Source of the DNA: Emticicia sp. 21SJ11W-3
GTDB lineage: Bacteria; Bacteroidota; Bacteroidia; Cytophagales; Spirosomataceae
Direction: 5' to 3'
Assembly: GCF_024138715.1 (NCBI RefSeq)
Contig: NZ_CP092074.1
Coordinates: 3,224,001 to 3,288,000 of the forward strand
Length of the DNA stretch: 64,000 nucleotides
Positions 61,302 through 64,000 of the stretch are shown here, in pieces. The position numbers and the translations under genes are program-made. Numbering within the stretch: the stretch's first letter is position 1; the number at the start of each line of letters is the position of its first letter. The notes beneath the pieces are model-generated. The model ran no database searches, was not told where the DNA came from, and was given only the letters and a program-made list of their open reading frames with translations.

Positions 61302-62483
61302 TTTCGCCCCCCTCCCCCACAAAAACAAGCCCAAAGCCAGGCAGCCGTCTATGCAGTAGGCAATGGCCAGCGGGGTGGTTGAATTTACCAGAAGGCTGTC
61401 GATAACAGACCCCAGAAACGCCCCGATAACCAGATAAGACGTGCCGTAAATAGAGGCGGCCATGCCTGCTTTGTCGCCCATTGGCTCCAGCGCCAGCGAA
61501 CTGCTGTTGGGTTCAATGGCTACGTTGACACTCTGCAACAAACCAATAATACCAAACAGCACAAACAGCGGCACTGGTGCCTGCCAACCAAGCGTAAGCG
61601 CCAACAGAACCAGGGCCCCGGCCACATATACCAGCAACAACATACGCAGGGTGCGCCTGGCGCCGAATTTTGCAACCAGCCTGGCATTCATAAACGTAAA
61701 CAGGCTCATACAAAAACCAATACTGCCAAATATATACACAAACCATTGCGGCTGGCCATAAATAGTGCCGATAATGCGTTCAGAACTACCTACATAAGAG
61801 CTGAAAGCCGCAAATAATACCGTAGTAATGGCGGTGTAACGCACAAACTGCCGGTTGCTGAAAACAGCGCGGAACGATTTCACCAAAGCCAGCACATCGG
61901 TTGTTTGCCGCCCTTCTGCTGGTGCCGACTCAGGCAAACGCAACGACCACACAAAAAACACCACCGCAAAAGCAGCAGGCGTAAGAAACACCACCTGCCA
62001 GTTAGAAACCGACAGAATAGCTGCCCCCAGCAGCGGAGCCAGCACCGGGGCAATCAGAAAAATAGTCAGTATCAGCGACATCGTACGAGCCATTTCGTTG
62101 CCCGAAAACCGGTCGCGCACGCAGGCCAGCACGCTTACAAACATAGCCGAAGACCCCACGCCCATCACAAACCGCGCCGCCGACAGCCAGATAATATCAG
62201 GAGCCAGCGCGCCACCCACACAAGCGCTTATAAACAACACAAAACCTGTGCGCATAACGGGTATGCGGCCGTATTTATCAGCCATCGGCCCAAAAATCAA
62301 CTGGCAGACCTGTCCCATAAAAAAGAAAGTAACCAGCCGCGCCGTAGCCGCCGACACACTGCTTAGGCCAAAATGCCTGCGTACATCGGCAAAAGTGGGT
62401 AGCATAATATCAATGGCCAAAGCCGTAAGCAACTCAATGCAGGCCATCATGGCAATAAATTCGGCGCGGCTTATGTTTTTCAT
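61287..62483 (-). CDS. Bcr/CflA-family multidrug MFS transporter
   Basis: 398 aa with twelve hydrophobic segments. N-terminal SRAEFIAMMACIELLTALAI, then DIMLPTFADVRRHF and the FMGQVCQLIFGPMADKYGRI motif A loop identify the Bcr/CflA DHA1 group. It presumably exports drugs by proton antiport. The C-terminal end (GRGAKSTNA) overlaps the tail of rloB on the opposite strand by 15 bp. Confidence 0.9.
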   Translation of the reverse strand: MKNISRAEFIAMMACIELLTALAIDIMLPTFADVRRHFGLSSVSAATARLVTFFFMGQVCQLIFGPMADKYGRIPVMRTGFVLFISACVGGALAPDIIWLSAARFVMGVGSSAMFVSVLACVRDRFSGNEMARTMSLILTIFLIAPVLAPLLGAAILSVSNWQVVFLTPAAFAVVFFVWSLRLPESAPAEGRQTTDVLALVKSFRAVFSNRQFVRYTAITTVLFAAFSSYVGSSERIIGTIYGQPQWFVYIFGSIGFCMSLFTFMNARLVAKFGARRTLRMLLLVYVAGALVLLALTLGWQAPVPLFVLFGIIGLLQSVNVAIEPNSSSLALEPMGDKAGMAASIYGTSYLVIGAFLGSVIDSLLVNSTTPLAIAYCIDGCLALGLFLWGRGAKSTNA

Positions 62484-62655
62484 GTAGGGTTTGGTCTTAC
62501 TTATGGTTGGCGTGGTAAATTGGCCATCCGTTTACACCTGCAAAGATACCCCGGCTTATGTGCCCGGCAACGGTGCAAAAACGCCAAAATGAGGGGTAAA
62601 CGAGACAATTATGCTCAAAACCGGCAAACAGTATAAAGTGTGGGGGCTGGCAGTA

Positions 62656-63585
62656 TTATTTACGCACAAATTCATAAACCAGCAGGTCATCTTCCATGGG
62701 CGATACGTACTCATCATACTGATACACAAATCGCTTCATTACTCCGTTTGGCTTTTCAAAAACAGCCAGCATGGTCTCTTTTCTTTGTGGTTGAAATGCC
62801 TCCAGCCGCGCTTTGGCTGTAGCCATAGATTCTACCGGCAAACCCATCTCAATCCAGGCTTTTTCAAAACCGGCCGTTTTGAATTGCTTGAAAGCAGCAG
62901 GCGAAAGCGCAGTATTAAGGCTAACCTCATAGCCCGCTGCTGAGGTGCGCACCGCTCTGTTTATTGTTTTGGGTATCTCCATCCTACCAGCCAGCTCGTT
63001 TTCCATTACTGTAACGGTATCGCGGGTCAGGTGAGAGTCTGCTTTTAATAACATTAAAGACTTAAAAAACTGTTTAACCTCAGGTACATAACCAGACAAA
63101 AAATCTGACGAATCGCCCTGCGACTTACGTATAAAATCCTGCATATAAAAGCAGTCGTCGCTCCGTTTCTGATGGTTACTCAACCCTTGGGTGGCCAACA
63201 GTGCATTCCTGAGGCCGGGCAGGTCTGTCCATCCTTCAAACCCACCATCTTTACTGAAACTAAGCCGCAGGGGCGTATGCAATAAAAATTTCCTTACAAG
63301 GTTCAGGCAACTGTCATATTTGTTTTCGTCAGGCAGGGTATTAATAGACAAATACCGCCATTCAGCTTCGTAGCTCCCGGCCTTGCCGGGCTTGCGGCCT
63401 GTTATTTTCAGCTCAAAAACAATCAGGCTCTTTTCATCTCGTTCCTGCCATCTGGTAGCCTCACGCTTTTTTAATTCGTAAGTCCATACATCCCCAGCCT
63501 GCCAGTCAGTCGGTACGTCATTCGGCTGCCCAAAAACAACTGCCGAACCTAATAAAAAAATAAAGCACACCAAAATTGTTTTCAT
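62656..63585 (-). CDS. secreted protein of unknown function
   Basis: 309 aa from the ATG at 63585. A GTG nine bases earlier (63594) would also be possible. Signal peptide MKTILVCFIFLLGSAVVFGQ. The mature part contains two apparent halves: WTYELKKREATRWQERDEKS and later DSHLTRDTVTVMENELAGRM, and it ends DDLLVYEFVRK. No known domain was recognised. Single gene, about 170 bp from the transporter. Confidence 0.75.
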   Translation of the reverse strand: MKTILVCFIFLLGSAVVFGQPNDVPTDWQAGDVWTYELKKREATRWQERDEKSLIVFELKITGRKPGKAGSYEAEWRYLSINTLPDENKYDSCLNLVRKFLLHTPLRLSFSKDGGFEGWTDLPGLRNALLATQGLSNHQKRSDDCFYMQDFIRKSQGDSSDFLSGYVPEVKQFFKSLMLLKADSHLTRDTVTVMENELAGRMEIPKTINRAVRTSAAGYEVSLNTALSPAAFKQFKTAGFEKAWIEMGLPVESMATAKARLEAFQPQRKETMLAVFEKPNGVMKRFVYQYDEYVSPMEDDLLVYEFVRK

Positions 63586-63704
63586 TTTAGCCACAAAGTT
63601 TTGTTTCAGGGCGCAAAATAAAAAAAAACCAAAACATTGACACGCCTAAACGCGCAAATAAAAAAGAGCCTGGCTAATCTGACCAACCGTACATTTACCC
63701 TGCC

Positions 63705-64000
63705 CTATCTCGGCGAATACGTTACGATATCAATGCCAATGCCGTTGGGGTCAACAATGGCAAAGTGGCGGTCGCCCCAGGGTTCATCTCTCAGGTCGAC
63801 ACTGATAGCCACCCCCTTTTTCTTCATCTCTTGGTACACGCGGTCAACGTCGGCCACCTCAAGGGTCAGGTACATGCCCTGCCCGTTAAAAGGCGTCTGA
63901 AAAAGCGGCTGCTGACTGGGGTGGTTAGGCAGCAGAAAACTGATTTCGGCCTCCTGCCCCGGTGTGTGCATCAGCAGATAAAATTCGTTTTCAAACGTAA
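63705..64000 (-). CDS. VOC/glyoxalase-family protein, truncated at the window edge
   Basis: At least 98 codons; the start lies beyond the right edge, because the frame continues upstream of the first ATG as TFENEFYLLMHTPG. A VOC half is visible: GMYLTLEVADVDRVYQEMKK, VDLRDEPWGDRHFAIVDPNG, and GIDIVTY. The DPNGIGI segment is typical of glyoxalase-like metal-binding proteins. Function cannot be set. Confidence 0.8.
   Translation of the reverse strand, partial: TFENEFYLLMHTPGQEAEISFLLPNHPSQQPLFQTPFNGQGMYLTLEVADVDRVYQEMKKKGVAISVDLRDEPWGDRHFAIVDPNGIGIDIVTYSPR

Noticed and set aside
1-64000. tRNA, rRNA, integrase, transposase and cas genes
   Set aside because: None could be supported by eye anywhere in the window; short tRNAs cannot be fully excluded without a dedicated scan.

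Overview
The window looks like a chromosomal segment of a Bacteroidota organism; order and genus cannot be read from it. The support is: outer-membrane beta-barrel receptors with carboxypeptidase-regulatory-like N-termini, LytTR/YehU-type two-component genes, many secreted proteins ending their signal peptides in QA/AQ or Cys, Bacteroidota-style -7 promoter elements (TAnnTTTG), few Shine-Dalgarno sites, and long intergenic regions full of short hairpin repeats. No rRNA, tRNA, integrase or cas gene was seen.

The most unusual feature is a tailed-phage head gene set in conventional order that is broken into three minus-strand blocks. Block 1 is small and large terminase (31.0-33.0 kb). Block 2 is an SPP1-like portal alone (27.9-29.3 kb). 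Block 3 is scaffold, head fiber, major capsid, connectors, completion protein and tail tube (0.1-4.8 kb), probably continuing beyond the left edge. Host-type genes on both strands lie between the blocks. Each block starts just downstream of the same 17-bp palindrome, TGCTTATA-T-TATAAGCA. At the terminase and portal blocks its spacing to a TATATTTR -7 element (8 nt) and to the start codon is almost identical. This suggests a dispersed but co-regulated phage-derived regulon: a domesticated head or gene-transfer-agent-like system, a satellite relying on helper genes elsewhere, or a fragmented prophage whose operators survive.

5-14.7 kb: a secreted M28 peptidase with a C-terminal glycogen-binding-like domain, flanked by 103-bp direct repeats; a secreted protein; a beta-barrel receptor; a Gfo/Idh/MocA oxidoreductase; a small beta-barrel protein; and a GH43 glycosidase. 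14.8-16.7 kb: a LytTR regulator and its histidine kinase.

16.7-21.1 kb: an orphan CRISPR region. A 23-repeat array abuts a umuC 3' fragment. Then come a HEPN-like gene with a partner, a decayed Rha/KilAC phage antirepressor, and a second 4-repeat array. 21.2-25.1 kb: small accessory genes and a Vsr / zinc-ribbon / HNH nuclease operon with no methyltransferase.

25.3-45 kb: two TonB-type receptors, a cupin/AraC pair, a class-C beta-lactamase-like hydrolase with TPRs, an HxlR/NmrA divergent pair, an alpha/beta hydrolase, a gene-poor stretch with a candidate small RNA, an acyltransferase, and a frameshifted DUF1905/YdeI-like gene. 45.6-51.4 kb: an AraC-TolC-HlyD-MFS-TetR efflux locus, followed by a 3' duplicate of the DUF1905 gene. 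51.7-64 kb: three paralogous Ig-like lipoproteins, HxlR and Old Yellow Enzyme, two paralogous surface lipoproteins, a NYN-LOTUS protein, a RloA/RloB defence-type pair, a Bcr/CflA transporter, a secreted protein and a truncated VOC protein.
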